A stretch of 64,000 nt of DNA from Crocinitomicaceae bacterium. GTDB lineage: Bacteria; Bacteroidota; Bacteroidia; Flavobacteriales_D; Crocinitomicaceae. The first letter of the stretch is position 1; every line of letters begins with the position of its first letter. The stretch is taken from the NCBI GenBank assembly GCA_021325675.1, contig JAJTCM010000001.1, forward strand, positions 1-64,000. The letters run 5' to 3'. The notes under the pieces are model-generated. The model had not been told where the DNA came from, made no database searches, and was given only the letters and a program-made list of their open reading frames with translations. Position numbers and translations under genes: made by a program. This document shows positions 42,695 to 51,422 of the stretch, piece by piece.

Positions 42695-43078
42695 TTACTC
42701 GCTTTCGATGTTGAGTCGGATGATCTTAAAAGCCGAGTCGTTTTTCTTGAAATGGAACGTAAAACGGTAAGCTTCAGCTTTGCATTGGTAGTTGGCGATT
42801 GCAAAAGAACCGTCCTGGTTTTCCTTGCCTTTGAAAATAAATTTGAAATCTACAACGGGATGCTTGCCGAAAAAATCCTTCAAAACATGGGTTGCCTGCT
42901 GGTTGCTGTAGATGCTTTCTTTGCCCAGAACGGAGATCAAAAGCTTGTCGTTGCCCATCCTGGCAATAGCGTCAGCATTTTTTTTCTGGAAGGCAGATTC
43001 AATCTCGGTGTAAGGCACGTCAGCCGGTGCACCGAAGGTTATCATCATGAACGAAAGGATTCCAAATATAAATTTCAT
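42695..43078 (-). CDS. DUF4783 domain-containing secreted protein
   Basis: This 127-residue protein has an N-terminal signal sequence (KFIFGILSFMMITFGAPA) and a compact alpha/beta body: EIESAFQKKNADAIARM, then KDFFGKHPVVDFKFIFKG, then SDAFKIIRLNIE-like strand. It matches DUF4783, a small NTF2-like family found mostly in Bacteroidota. The role is unknown. A -7 box lies at 43092-43099. Confidence 0.82.
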   Translation of the reverse strand: MKFIFGILSFMMITFGAPADVPYTEIESAFQKKNADAIARMGNDKLLISVLGKESIYSNQQATHVLKDFFGKHPVVDFKFIFKGKENQDGSFAIANYQCKAEAYRFTFHFKKNDSAFKIIRLNIESE

Positions 43079-43091
43079 ACCCCGAAACTAG

Positions 43092-43099
43092 CAAAAATA
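43092..43099 (-). promoter_or_regulatory. -7 box for the DUF4783 gene
   Basis: The minus strand reads TATTTTTG, an exact match, 13 nt before the ATG. Confidence 0.5.
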
Positions 43100-43106
43100 A
43101 TACCAT

Positions 43107-43190
43107 AAAAATGGAGAATTAAGAATTTAAAATAGAAAATGGGGTTTAATATCCTTCATTTTCAGTTCTCCGTTTTCAATTTTCCATTCA
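43107..43190. repeat. Inverted repeat, GAGAATTAAGAAT class
   Basis: AAAATGGAGAATTAAGAATT (43108 on) faces a T-rich arm with TTCAGTTCTCC and TTTTCAATTTTCCATT ending near 43190. It lies between the divergent DUF4783 and SOD genes, just upstream of the SOD promoter. Confidence 0.65.
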
Positions 43191-43196
43191 AAACCG

Positions 43197-43204
43197 TATT
43201 TTTG
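43197..43204 (+). promoter_or_regulatory. -7 box for the superoxide dismutase gene
   Basis: TATTTTTG matches TAnnTTTG and lies 14 nt before the ATG at 43219. Confidence 0.5.
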
Positions 43205-43218
43205 TAAAAAACAAATCT

Positions 43219-44220
43219 ATGAAAAAATCTGCTGCACTTTTTGCGATAACCATACTTGCCCTGGCTGCCCAGGCACAAAATTTCACCCTTCCCAGGCTCG
43301 CTTACGATTACAAGGCGCTGGAGCCTCATATTGATGCACAAACGATGGAAATCCACCATTCGAAGCACCACCAGGCTTACGTGACCAATCTCAACAAAGC
43401 GGTTGCCGGAACCAAATTTGAAGGACAGAGCCTCGAAGATCATTTGCTGGGGATCAGCCGCCGGAGCGATGCGATCCGCAATAACGCCGGGGGACATTAC
43501 AACCATTCCTTGTTCTGGGAAATCCTGACGCCGAAGAAAAATACGAAGCTTTCCGCTGAGCTCGAAAATGAGATCAATGCGACTTTTACGTCCGTTGATT
43601 CGTTGAAAAAACTGCTCAACCAGGCTGCGTCAACACGTTTTGGTTCCGGCTGGGCCTGGCTCATCGTAACGCCGGACCGTAAATTGCAGGTATGTTCAAC
43701 CGGTAACCAGGACAACCCGCTGATGGATATCAACCCCGACCGCGGGATCCCGATTATAGGAATTGACGTGTGGGAACATGCATATTACCTCAAATACCAA
43801 AACAAGCGCGGAGATTACCTGACAGCGATCTGGAACGTAGTCAACTGGGATGAAGTGTCTGAAAAATACGCAGAAGCCCTCAAAAGCCCGCTGCTCAAAT
43901 ACATGGAGCTGGACACCTGGAAAGTGCTGAAAGAATTCCATAAAGTACTGGCGGAAACCTATCATCCGGCTGAAGAAGGTAACCTCGATCCCATCAAAAC
44001 ACGCAGCTCAGAGCTGATGATGAACGCCCTGAACATGAAAACGTCCACGATTCCCAAATCAATCGATACGCCTGAATTGCGCAAGCACATCGAAGCTTTG
44101 GTGAAAGAATCCAATGCGCTGCATAAGCTGGTGAAAAAGAAGATGAAAGACGCCGTGATCAAAGCCAAGTTGTTCGAAGTACACGAGATTTTTCATAAGA
44201 TCCAGGAAGAATGTAAATGA
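43219..44220 (+). CDS. Secreted Fe/Mn superoxide dismutase with C-terminal helical extension
   Basis: This enzyme converts superoxide to oxygen and hydrogen peroxide. A signal peptide ([18 protein letters not shown]) sends it out of the cytoplasm. The metal ligands are visible: His46 in EIHHSKHH, His96 in YNHSLFW, Asp183 and His187 in DVWEHAYY. The SOD domain ends near residue 222, where most SODs stop. A further 110 residues follow, rich in Lys, Glu and Leu and apparently helical ([27 protein letters not shown] in pieces). This extension is unusual, and its role is unknown. No neighbour suggests a partner. Confidence 0.9.
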   Translation: MKKSAALFAITILALAAQAQNFTLPRLAYDYKALEPHIDAQTMEIHHSKHHQAYVTNLNKAVAGTKFEGQSLEDHLLGISRRSDAIRNNAGGHYNHSLFWEILTPKKNTKLSAELENEINATFTSVDSLKKLLNQAASTRFGSGWAWLIVTPDRKLQVCSTGNQDNPLMDINPDRGIPIIGIDVWEHAYYLKYQNKRGDYLTAIWNVVNWDEVSEKYAEALKSPLLKYMELDTWKVLKEFHKVLAETYHPAEEGNLDPIKTRSSELMMNALNMKTSTIPKSIDTPELRKHIEALVKESNALHKLVKKKMKDAVIKAKLFEVHEIFHKIQEECK

Positions 44221-44251
44221 TTGTGTAAAATGATTGTTTGGTATGGCTGGA

Positions 44252-44273
44252 GGTGCGTAAGATCTTATGGACC
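44252..44273. repeat. Imperfect palindrome between SOD and rlmH
   Basis: GGTGCGTAAGA faces TCTTATGGACC with two mismatches; the core TAAGATCTTA is a perfect 10-nt palindrome. It could be a weak terminator for the SOD gene. Confidence 0.4.
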
Positions 44274-44305
44274 CACCAACCCACCTAAACAGGATATAAC
44301 AAAAC

Positions 44306-44779
44306 ATGAAAATCAAATTCATTTACATCGGAAAAACCTCCAAAAAATTCCTGGTGGAAGGAGAGGACGAATATTTCGGGCGGCTGAAGCATTATTGCTC
44401 GATCGAACGCATTGAGCTGCCGGATATTAAAAATCAGAAAAGCCTGACCTTTGAAGAAATTAAAAAAGCCGAAGGAGAGAAATTTATTTCCCAGCTGGCG
44501 AAAAATGACACGGTTTTCCTGCTGGACGATAAAGGAAAGCAGTATACCTCGCCGCAGCTGGCGGATTTTATACAGAAACAGCTGAATTACAATCCCGGGA
44601 CTTTGGTTTTTCTCGTTGGCGGAGCCTTTGGCTTTTCGAATGAGGTCTATGCACTGGCAAATGGAAAAATTTCCTTATCTTCGCTCACTTTCTCGCATCA
44701 GATGGTGCGGATGATTTTTTTAGAACAGCTCTATCGGGCTTTTACAATTTTGAAAGGAGAAAAATACCATCATGAGTAA
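44306..44779 (+). CDS. rlmH: 23S rRNA pseudouridine-1915 N3-methyltransferase RlmH
   Basis: This 157-residue SPOUT-class methyltransferase modifies helix 69 of 23S rRNA using S-adenosylmethionine. It shows the N-terminal KIKFIYIGKTSK, then FLLDDKGKQYTSPQLADF, the knot motif FLVGGAFGFSNEVYALA, and the C-terminal SLSSLTFSHQMVRMIFLEQLYRAF..YHHE, all typical. The length equals the family norm. It overlaps galE by 8 nt. Confidence 0.95.
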   Translation: MKIKFIYIGKTSKKFLVEGEDEYFGRLKHYCSIERIELPDIKNQKSLTFEEIKKAEGEKFISQLAKNDTVFLLDDKGKQYTSPQLADFIQKQLNYNPGTLVFLVGGAFGFSNEVYALANGKISLSSLTFSHQMVRMIFLEQLYRAFTILKGEKYHHE

Positions 44780-45809
44780 AAAGATTCTCGTTACGGGGGG
44801 AGCAGGTTATATTGGTTCACATACAATCGTTGAACTGATTGAAAAAACGGGCTACGAGATTATTTCGGTGGATAATTTTTCCAATTCCGCGCCGCTTACT
44901 TTTGACAGGATCGAGCAGGTGACCGGAAAACGCGTTCGCAATTACGAGGTTGATTTATGTTCCATAGAAGAGACGGAAGCTTTTTTTCAGCAAGAAAAAG
45001 ACATCGCCGGCGTGATCCATTTCGCGGCTTTTAAATCCGTGCCGGAATCGGTTGCCAACCCCCATAAATATTACCACAATAACATTTCAGCTTTGTTGAA
45101 TTTGCTGGAAATGTGCTTAAAATATCAAGTAAACGATTTTATTTTTTCGTCTTCCTGCTCCGTTTACGGAAATATTGACGAAATGCCGGTTTCCGAGGAT
45201 TCGCAGTTGGGGAAAGCAGTTTCACCTTATGCGTACACCAAACAGATCGGTGAACAGGTGCTGGTGGATTATGCGCGCGTTTACCCGCAGCTGCAAGTGA
45301 TCGCCCTGCGTTATTTCAACCCGGCCGGCGCACACCGGAGCGCTTTGATGGGTGAGGATCCCATTAATGTTCCTACGAGCCTGGTGCCGGTAATCACTAA
45401 AACTGCTATCGGGAAAATTCCGCAAATGGCAGTTTACGGCTCGGATTACGCCACGCGCGACGGCTCTTGCGTCCGGGATTATATCCACGTGTGCGATATC
45501 GCCGAAGCCCACATCCTGGCATTGGAATACCTGTTCGACGGTAAAAACGAGTCCAATTTTGATATTTTTAATTTAGGGACCGGCCAGGGGATTACAGTCC
45601 TGGAAGCGATTGCCTCCTTCGAAAAGGTGAGCGGACAAAAGCTGAATTATGTCATGGGGCCGCGCCGTGACGGAGATGTGGAAGCTATCTATTCGGATAC
45701 GAAAAAATCTAAAACAATGCTCGGCTGGGAACCCCGGTATTCCCTGGACGAAATCATGGATTCCACCTGGAAGTGGGAGAATAACGTAAAAAACAATGAA
45801 GTACATTGA
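44772..45809 (+). CDS. galE: UDP-glucose 4-epimerase
   Basis: This 345-residue SDR-family epimerase interconverts UDP-glucose and UDP-galactose (or the N-acetyl forms), supplying surface glycan synthesis. The NAD motif is GGAGYIGSHT, the catalytic set SSSCSVYG..YAYTKQ contains Ser, Tyr and Lys, and LRYFNPAGAH and the C-terminal RDGDVEAIYSDT are typical of GalE. It overlaps rlmH and the next gene (14 nt) and opens the long glycan region. Confidence 0.93.
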   Translation: MSKKILVTGGAGYIGSHTIVELIEKTGYEIISVDNFSNSAPLTFDRIEQVTGKRVRNYEVDLCSIEETEAFFQQEKDIAGVIHFAAFKSVPESVANPHKYYHNNISALLNLLEMCLKYQVNDFIFSSSCSVYGNIDEMPVSEDSQLGKAVSPYAYTKQIGEQVLVDYARVYPQLQVIALRYFNPAGAHRSALMGEDPINVPTSLVPVITKTAIGKIPQMAVYGSDYATRDGSCVRDYIHVCDIAEAHILALEYLFDGKNESNFDIFNLGTGQGITVLEAIASFEKVSGQKLNYVMGPRRDGDVEAIYSDTKKSKTMLGWEPRYSLDEIMDSTWKWENNVKNNEVH

Positions 45810-47142
45810 GCTTGGCCCGTATGAGCTGGTCATGTGGCTGCTATACATTGCTTTAGGGGCTTTTTTACTCTATTTATATAAATCCTTTTTTGAAGATAAA
45901 AAGCTGGAGTTCCTGCTCCCCGGCTACTTTCTGAAAATCATCGGCGGACTTATTTTTGCCTTGATCTACGTGTTTTATTACCGCGGAACGGGCGATACCA
46001 TTGAATATTTTTACGGTTCCAAACAATTAGCGGATTTTTTCTGGGGACATCCCTCGTTTTATATGGACCTCATGTGGGCTGACTCCGAACAGGCACAGGT
46101 CCTGCTCAAAGCCCGGCATGAATTTATCCGTTTTAGCCTCACGGAAGAAGAATGGTTCATGATCAAGTTGATTTCCCCGCTGAATATCATGGGCTTGCGC
46201 TCCTACCTTGGGATTACGTATTTTATGTCTGCCATTTCCTTTTTAGGTTCCTACAAAATGTACCAGCTTATGCGTGACATTATGGGAGGCAGAAATAAAA
46301 ACATCCTCTTTGTGCTCAACTTCCTCATTCCTTCCGTTTTGTTCTGGGGCAGCGGCGTATTGAAAGATACCATTACTTTGTCCAGTTTCTCCTTTGCCAC
46401 GTTTATTCTTTACAGCATCCTGATTAAAGGGAAGATCAAGCCTGTTTATTTTGTCGGGCTCCTGGTATTTGGTTTCATCATCCTCAAGCTGAAAGCCTAC
46501 ATTTTGATTTGCTTTTCACTCTGGATCCTCATCACGCTCTTCTTTGTGTTTATGAAAAAGAGCAGTAACCCGATACTGAAGTTTCTTTTGCTGCCCTATA
46601 TTACAGCGATAATCGTCGGTGTGGGTTATTTCGGTTTGCAGTTGCTCCTCACCAGCTCAGCTGATTACCGCCAGGAAATAATCCTCAAAAAAATCGAAGG
46701 TTTCCAGCAGTATCACTCTACTTTGGGTGGTTCGGCTTATTCCCTGGGTGAGGTCGAATACACGCCTTTCGGTTTGTTGAAAAAGCTCCCTGAGGCAATC
46801 AATGTGACGCTTTTCAGGCCGTATATCTGGGAAAGCAATACGGTACTCGTACTCATAAACAGTTTGGAAAGCTTATTCCTGCTGATTTTCTTCCTATATA
46901 CGGTGTTCCGGTATAAGATTTCCTTCTTCAAACACCTGAGGGATAACCCTTTCCTGATCGGCGGGGTGATTTTTTGTCTCGTTTTCTCTTTCTTTATCGG
47001 GATTTCATCCTATAATTTCGGGGCCTTGTCGCGCTTTAAAATCCCCATCGTTTCTACCTTATATTTTATTATTTACTACGTTTTTAAAACGAAAGAAGCT
47101 GAAAAGCTCAAAGAAATTGAAGCAAAAAAAGCGCATGCCTGA
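45796..47142 (+). CDS. Polytopic membrane protein, unknown (possible glycan-locus polymerase-like protein)
   Basis: This 448-residue protein has about ten hydrophobic segments, the first at 12-31 and the last near 415-432, with a hydrophilic region around 70-120 and another near 285-325. It is not recognised with certainty. Size, topology and position between galE and pse genes resemble Wzy/EpsG-like polymerases, but no conserved motif confirms this. It is coupled to galE by a 14-nt overlap. Confidence 0.65.
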   Translation: MKYIELGPYELVMWLLYIALGAFLLYLYKSFFEDKKLEFLLPGYFLKIIGGLIFALIYVFYYRGTGDTIEYFYGSKQLADFFWGHPSFYMDLMWADSEQAQVLLKARHEFIRFSLTEEEWFMIKLISPLNIMGLRSYLGITYFMSAISFLGSYKMYQLMRDIMGGRNKNILFVLNFLIPSVLFWGSGVLKDTITLSSFSFATFILYSILIKGKIKPVYFVGLLVFGFIILKLKAYILICFSLWILITLFFVFMKKSSNPILKFLLLPYITAIIVGVGYFGLQLLLTSSADYRQEIILKKIEGFQQYHSTLGGSAYSLGEVEYTPFGLLKKLPEAINVTLFRPYIWESNTVLVLINSLESLFLLIFFLYTVFRYKISFFKHLRDNPFLIGGVIFCLVFSFFIGISSYNFGALSRFKIPIVSTLYFIIYYVFKTKEAEKLKEIEAKKAHA

Positions 47143-47157
47143 ATTGAAAAAGATGGT

Positions 47158-47165
47158 TATATTTG
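47158..47165 (+). promoter_or_regulatory. -7 box upstream of pseB
   Basis: TATATTTG matches TAnnTTTG, 76 nt before the ATG. The 99-nt gap here is the only real space between galE and the wzx-side genes, so a promoter for the glycan operon is expected. Confidence 0.4.
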
Positions 47166-47241
47166 CATAACCCCACGCTTTTTAACACCTTAACATAAAT
47201 GTAAATATCATTATATTTACCAACTGAAAATTACTATACGA

Positions 47242-48249
47242 ATGGATTTAAACGGGAAATCAATCTTAATAACGGGAGGCACAGGATCTTTAGGGAAGGC
47301 TTTGGTCAAAACAATTTTGCAGAAGTGGCCGAATGTCAAGCGCCTGGTTGTTTTTTCAAGGGATGAACAGAAACAATTCCAGATGTCCCAGGATTTTCCG
47401 GAGACAAAATACCCGGCTATCCGTTATTTTATTGGCGATGTGAGGGATTATGAACGTGTAAAGCGTGCTTTGTACGGTATCGAATACGTGATCCACGCAG
47501 CAGCGATGAAGCACGTGCACATTGCAGAATACAACCCGGACGAGTGCGTAAAAACCAATATCGGCGGTGCGGAAAACATCATCAAAGCCAGTCTTGAAAC
47601 AGCTGTGACGCGGGTTGTAGCCCTTTCTACCGATAAAGCCTGTGCGCCAATCAATTTATATGGTGCAACGAAGCTCACTTCTGATAAATTATTTGTAGCT
47701 GCTAACAACATCAAGGGAAATAAAAATATTGTCTTTTCAGTAGTTCGCTACGGAAACGTGATGGGCTCCAATGGCTCGGTGATCCCTTTCTTTCAGAAAA
47801 AAGCGGCTGAAGGTGTTTTACCGATTACTGACCCGAACATGACCCGTTTCAATATTTCCCTTGAGGAAGGAGTGGATATGGTGCTACATGCGCTGGATAA
47901 TGCCTGGGGAGGAGAAATCTTCGTGCCGAAAATCCCTTCTTATAAAATTACGGATGTTGCCATGGCAGTAGGTCCGGATTGCGAGCACCGGATTATCGGG
48001 ATTCGTCCCGGGGAAAAGATCCACGAAGAAATGATCACCAGCTCGGATTCGTTTATGACCTATGATTTGGGGAAATATTACGTGATCCTGCCGCAATTGA
48101 CCGAGTGGGACAAAGGTGAATTCCTCGAAAATTTCAACGGTCAGCAGGTTGCTCCGGGCTTCAATTATTCGTCCGGATCAAATACCGAATGGCTAAATGT
48201 AGAGCAACTGCGCCGCTTAATTTCAGAACACGTTACCCATGAATTATAA
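47242..48249 (+). CDS. pseB: UDP-N-acetylglucosamine 4,6-dehydratase (inverting)
   Basis: PseB starts pseudaminic acid synthesis by dehydrating and C5-inverting UDP-GlcNAc. The 335-residue SDR protein has GGTGSLGKAL, FSRDEQKQFQM, HAAAMKHVHIAEYNPDE (the dehydratase-type active-site stretch with Lys), LSTDKACAPINLYGATK and RYGNVMGSNGSVIPFF, all close to PseB. It overlaps pseC by 11 nt. Retaining dehydratases of related pathways are the alternative, but downstream pseI and pseF favour PseB. Confidence 0.92.
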   Translation: MDLNGKSILITGGTGSLGKALVKTILQKWPNVKRLVVFSRDEQKQFQMSQDFPETKYPAIRYFIGDVRDYERVKRALYGIEYVIHAAAMKHVHIAEYNPDECVKTNIGGAENIIKASLETAVTRVVALSTDKACAPINLYGATKLTSDKLFVAANNIKGNKNIVFSVVRYGNVMGSNGSVIPFFQKKAAEGVLPITDPNMTRFNISLEEGVDMVLHALDNAWGGEIFVPKIPSYKITDVAMAVGPDCEHRIIGIRPGEKIHEEMITSSDSFMTYDLGKYYVILPQLTEWDKGEFLENFNGQQVAPGFNYSSGSNTEWLNVEQLRRLISEHVTHEL

Positions 48250-49387
48250 GATTCCGTACGGCAAACAAAACATCGACGAAAAAGATCTTGCCGCCGTAAC
48301 GGAAGCCCTGCAATCCGATTTCCTGACCCAGGGGCCGCGGATCACTGCTTTTGAAGATGCTTTTGCGAAATATGTTGGAGCGAAATACGCCGTAGCTGTC
48401 AATAACGCTACTTCAGGCCTGCACATTGCAGTAAAAGCGTTAGGGCTGAAAAAAGGCGAACGCGTCATCACAACACCGGTAACCTTTGCTGCAAGTGCGA
48501 ATTGCGCCCGTTTCGAGGGTGCCGAAGTTTGGTTTGCGGACATCGATCCGGATACTTATTTGCTCTCTTTCGAAAAAACAAAAGCGTTGATTGAAAGCAA
48601 GCCGGCCGGGTTTTTTACGGGCATTATTCCTGTTGATTTCGGAGGGCTCCCGGTAGATCTCGAAAAGTTCAAAGAGTTGGCCCGTCAGCACGATTTGTGG
48701 ATCATTGAAGATGCCTGTCACGCTCCCGGAGGTTATTTTACGGATACCGCTTCCAAAGAGATTCGCTGTGGCAGCGGAATTTACGCCGATTGCGCCGTTT
48801 TTTCCTTTCACCCGGTGAAGCACATTGCCTGCGGTGAAGGTGGCATGGTGACAACCAATTCCGAAGAAGTTTACCAAAAGCTGAAGCTCTACCGCACACA
48901 CGGGATTACGAAAGAAAATATGTCTTCATCCGACGGCGGCTGGTATTATGAAATGCAGGAGTTGGGCTACAATTACCGGCTCACGGATTTCCAGGCGGCT
49001 TTGGGCCTGACCCAGCTCGGAAAAAACCCTGCAGGTGTTGTCCGCCGGAATGAAATTGCGGATAAATACCGCCAGGCGCTGGAAGGAACGGTGAAGTGCC
49101 AGTTTGTCCCGTCATCGGCGTACCACGCTTACCATTTGTTCGTCATCGAAACGGAAAACAGGAAAGAATTATACGATTTTTTACACCAAAACGGGATTTT
49201 TGCCCAGATTCATTATATCCCGCTCCATAAATTGCCGTATTACAAAGAAATTGGTTACGGCGATGCAGATTTAAGCGCTGCCGAAAACTATTACTCACAG
49301 TGTATCAGCTTGCCGATGTATCCGACTTTGACTAATGAAGAGCAGGATTACGTGATTTCAAAAGTTTTGGAATATGTTCGCCGGTGA
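48239..49387 (+). CDS. pseC: UDP-4-amino-4,6-dideoxy-N-acetyl-altrosamine transaminase
   Basis: This 382-residue PLP-dependent aminotransferase of the DegT/DnrJ/EryC1 family adds the 4-amino group to the PseB product. It begins IPYGKQNIDEKDLAAV and has the family's TQGPRI.AFEDAF. The PLP lysine is in FSFHPVKHIACGEGGM, and YNYRLTDFQAALGL is conserved. The pathway position between pseB and the GNAT genes fixes the assignment. It overlaps the next gene by 14 nt. Confidence 0.92.
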   Translation: MNYKIPYGKQNIDEKDLAAVTEALQSDFLTQGPRITAFEDAFAKYVGAKYAVAVNNATSGLHIAVKALGLKKGERVITTPVTFAASANCARFEGAEVWFADIDPDTYLLSFEKTKALIESKPAGFFTGIIPVDFGGLPVDLEKFKELARQHDLWIIEDACHAPGGYFTDTASKEIRCGSGIYADCAVFSFHPVKHIACGEGGMVTTNSEEVYQKLKLYRTHGITKENMSSSDGGWYYEMQELGYNYRLTDFQAALGLTQLGKNPAGVVRRNEIADKYRQALEGTVKCQFVPSSAYHAYHLFVIETENRKELYDFLHQNGIFAQIHYIPLHKLPYYKEIGYGDADLSAAENYYSQCISLPMYPTLTNEEQDYVISKVLEYVRR

Positions 49388-49937
49388 ATACAAAGCGCTG
49401 AAGAAGCAAAGCTGGTCAGACGGCGATTTCCGCATTGTCCCGATCCGCTATGAAGACCGTTTGCAGATCATGCGCTGGAGGAATGAGCAAATGTACCACC
49501 TGCGCCAGGACAAGCTGTTAACGGAAGAAAACCAGGAGCGTTATTTTAAAGAAGTTGTTTCCGGCTTGTTTGCGCAGGAAAAACCCGGGCAGATTTTGTT
49601 TTCCTATCTCAAAGGCGACACCTGCATCGGTTACGGAGGTTTGGTTCACATCAACTGGAACGACAAGCATGCCGAAATTTCCTTTATCATGGATACAGCT
49701 CTTGAAGCCGGTGAGTTCCATGAACACTGGGTGCGTTATCTTTCTTTGATTGAGCAAACAGCTTTTGGAGAACTGGGCTTCCGCAAGATTTTTACATACG
49801 CTTACGATATTCGCCCGCATTTGTACAAAGCACTCGAAGCTTCGGGTTTTTTAAAAGAAGCGGTTTTGAAAGAACATTGCTTTTTTGACGGCAGCTTCGT
49901 TGATGTTATTATTCATTCCAAAATTGCGCATTCATGA
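49374..49937 (+). CDS. GNAT family N-acetyltransferase (first of two in the pse operon)
   Basis: This 187-residue RimJ/RimL-like GNAT shows FRIVPIRYEDRLQIMRWRNEQ at the N-terminus, then IGYGGLVHINW, HAEISFIMD and a FRKIFTYAYDIRPHLYKALEASGF end. It lacks a classic Q/RxxGxG/A acetyl-CoA loop, being replaced by LEAGEFHEHW. It may acetylate an amino group of the sugar nucleotide or a side branch of the glycan. Its overlaps with pseC (14 nt) and the next GNAT (4 nt) tie it to the pathway. Which of the two GNATs is PseH cannot be settled by eye. Confidence 0.78.
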   Translation: MFAGEYKALKKQSWSDGDFRIVPIRYEDRLQIMRWRNEQMYHLRQDKLLTEENQERYFKEVVSGLFAQEKPGQILFSYLKGDTCIGYGGLVHINWNDKHAEISFIMDTALEAGEFHEHWVRYLSLIEQTAFGELGFRKIFTYAYDIRPHLYKALEASGFLKEAVLKEHCFFDGSFVDVIIHSKIAHS

Positions 49938-50401
49938 AGGACGAGCTCTCATACCGCCGGGTGGATTTTTCGGATAAGGACCTCTTGTTTGAATGGACGA
50001 ACGATCCTGTGACCCGCTCCAATTCGTTTCAAAGCAATGCTGTCGCTTACGACGAGCATGTCAACTGGCTTGAAAAAAAACTGGAAAGCCCGGATACGTT
50101 TTATTTAATTGCGGAAGTTTCCGGTGAACCGGCCGCTTTTGTGCGTTTTGACGGGATTTCAGCTGAAACGGTGATCGGGATTAACATTGCAAAAGATTTC
50201 CGGGGGAAAGGCCTGGCAGGACAGATTTTAATGGATAGCTGCACGCTTTTCCATTACCAGTTCGAAGGCGATATTTACGCGTATATCAAAACTGAAAACG
50301 AAGCATCTGTGAAGGCTTTCCAAAAAGCGGGCTTTCATTTGGTGGAAAACGTAATAATTCATAATTTTAAGGCTTACAAATACAGATTGGAGCAGGCATG
50401 A
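49934..50401 (+). CDS. GNAT family N-acetyltransferase, PseH candidate
   Basis: This 155-residue GNAT has LSYRRVDFSDKDLLFEWTND at the N-terminus and a good acetyl-CoA loop, NIAKDFRGKGLAGQIL. The end KTENEASVKAFQKAGFHLVEN is standard. PseH acetylates the 4-amino group made by PseC, and this gene sits where pseH is expected, right before pseI (4-nt overlap). The ATTACK-like catalytic residues cannot be named safely. PseG, normally acting between PseH and PseI, is not fused here. Confidence 0.82.
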   Translation: MKDELSYRRVDFSDKDLLFEWTNDPVTRSNSFQSNAVAYDEHVNWLEKKLESPDTFYLIAEVSGEPAAFVRFDGISAETVIGINIAKDFRGKGLAGQILMDSCTLFHYQFEGDIYAYIKTENEASVKAFQKAGFHLVENVIIHNFKAYKYRLEQA

Positions 50402-51420
50402 ACTGGGAGTTTGAGAAGGTATTTATCATTGCGGAGCTTTCCGCCAACCACAACGGGAGCCTGGAAGTGGCCAAAGAAACGGTACGCGCAGCCAAACGTG
50501 CAGGAGCAGATTGCATTAAATTGCAGACTTACACGGCTGATACGCTGACAATTGATTCCAAAAAAGACGATTTTCTGATCTCCAGCGGCACGATCTGGGA
50601 TAAGCAATACCTGCACGATTTATACAAGCAAGCTTACACACCGTGGGAATGGCACAAAGAGCTGTTTGACCTGGCAAAAGAAGAAGGTCTCGTATATATG
50701 TCGTCCCCTTTTGATTTTACCGCCGTTGATTTCCTGGAGAAACTTGATGTGCCGGCCTACAAAATTGCTTCTTTTGAGATTACGGACATTCCCCTGATCG
50801 AGTACACGGCCCGGAAAGGTAAGCCGATGATTATCTCTACGGGAATAGCGGAATATGAAGACATTCGCCTGGCAGTGGAAACCTGCCGTAAAGCGGGAAA
50901 CAAACATTTAGCGCTGCTGAAATGCACTTCCAGTTATCCCGCGCCGCTCGAAGAAGCGAACCTGACTATGATCCGCGAGCTGTCTTCGGAATTTGACGTT
51001 GTTACAGGCTTGTCTGACCACACGATGGGCGATCTCGCGCCGGTTTTGTCCGTAGCTTTCGGGGCAAAAATAATTGAAAAGCATTTTATTCTCGATCGCA
51101 GTATCGGCGGGCCTGACGCAAGTTTTTCCATGAATGAGCAGGAGTTCAGGATCATGGTCGACCGCGTGCGGGATGCCGAAAAAGCGATTGGGAAGGTAGA
51201 TTATACCTTAACGGAAAAACAGGCCGGCGGAAAAGATTTTTCGCGTTCGCTCTATATCGTGGAAGACATCAGGCAAGGTGATGTTTTTACGAAAGAAAAC
51301 GTGCGTTCCATCCGTCCGGGCTTTGGTCTGCATCCCAAATATTATCCTGAAATTTTAGGCAAAAAAGCAAAGCGCGACCTCGAAAAAGGCGAGCGTATGA
51401 CGCTGGATGCTGTAGAATAA
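50398..51420 (+). CDS. pseI: Pseudaminic acid synthase
   Basis: PseI condenses the 6-deoxy-altrose derivative with phosphoenolpyruvate to give pseudaminic acid. The 340-residue NeuB-family protein has IIAELSANHNGSLEVAKE, KLQTYTADTLTID, SSPFDFTAVDFLEKL, IISTGIAEYEDI, KCTSSYPAPLEEANLTMI and a metal/PEP site GLSDHTMGD. The C-terminal SAF (antifreeze-like) domain starts near FSRSLYIVEDI. These details fit PseI better than NeuB or LegI. Confidence 0.92.
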   Translation: MNWEFEKVFIIAELSANHNGSLEVAKETVRAAKRAGADCIKLQTYTADTLTIDSKKDDFLISSGTIWDKQYLHDLYKQAYTPWEWHKELFDLAKEEGLVYMSSPFDFTAVDFLEKLDVPAYKIASFEITDIPLIEYTARKGKPMIISTGIAEYEDIRLAVETCRKAGNKHLALLKCTSSYPAPLEEANLTMIRELSSEFDVVTGLSDHTMGDLAPVLSVAFGAKIIEKHFILDRSIGGPDASFSMNEQEFRIMVDRVRDAEKAIGKVDYTLTEKQAGGKDFSRSLYIVEDIRQGDVFTKENVRSIRPGFGLHPKYYPEILGKKAKRDLEKGERMTLDAVE

Positions 51421-51422
51421 AC

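Noticed and set aside
49374-50401. PseG fused to one of the GNAT proteins
   Set aside because: The two proteins are only 187 and 155 residues, each a single GNAT domain, with no room for the GT-B-like PseG fold.
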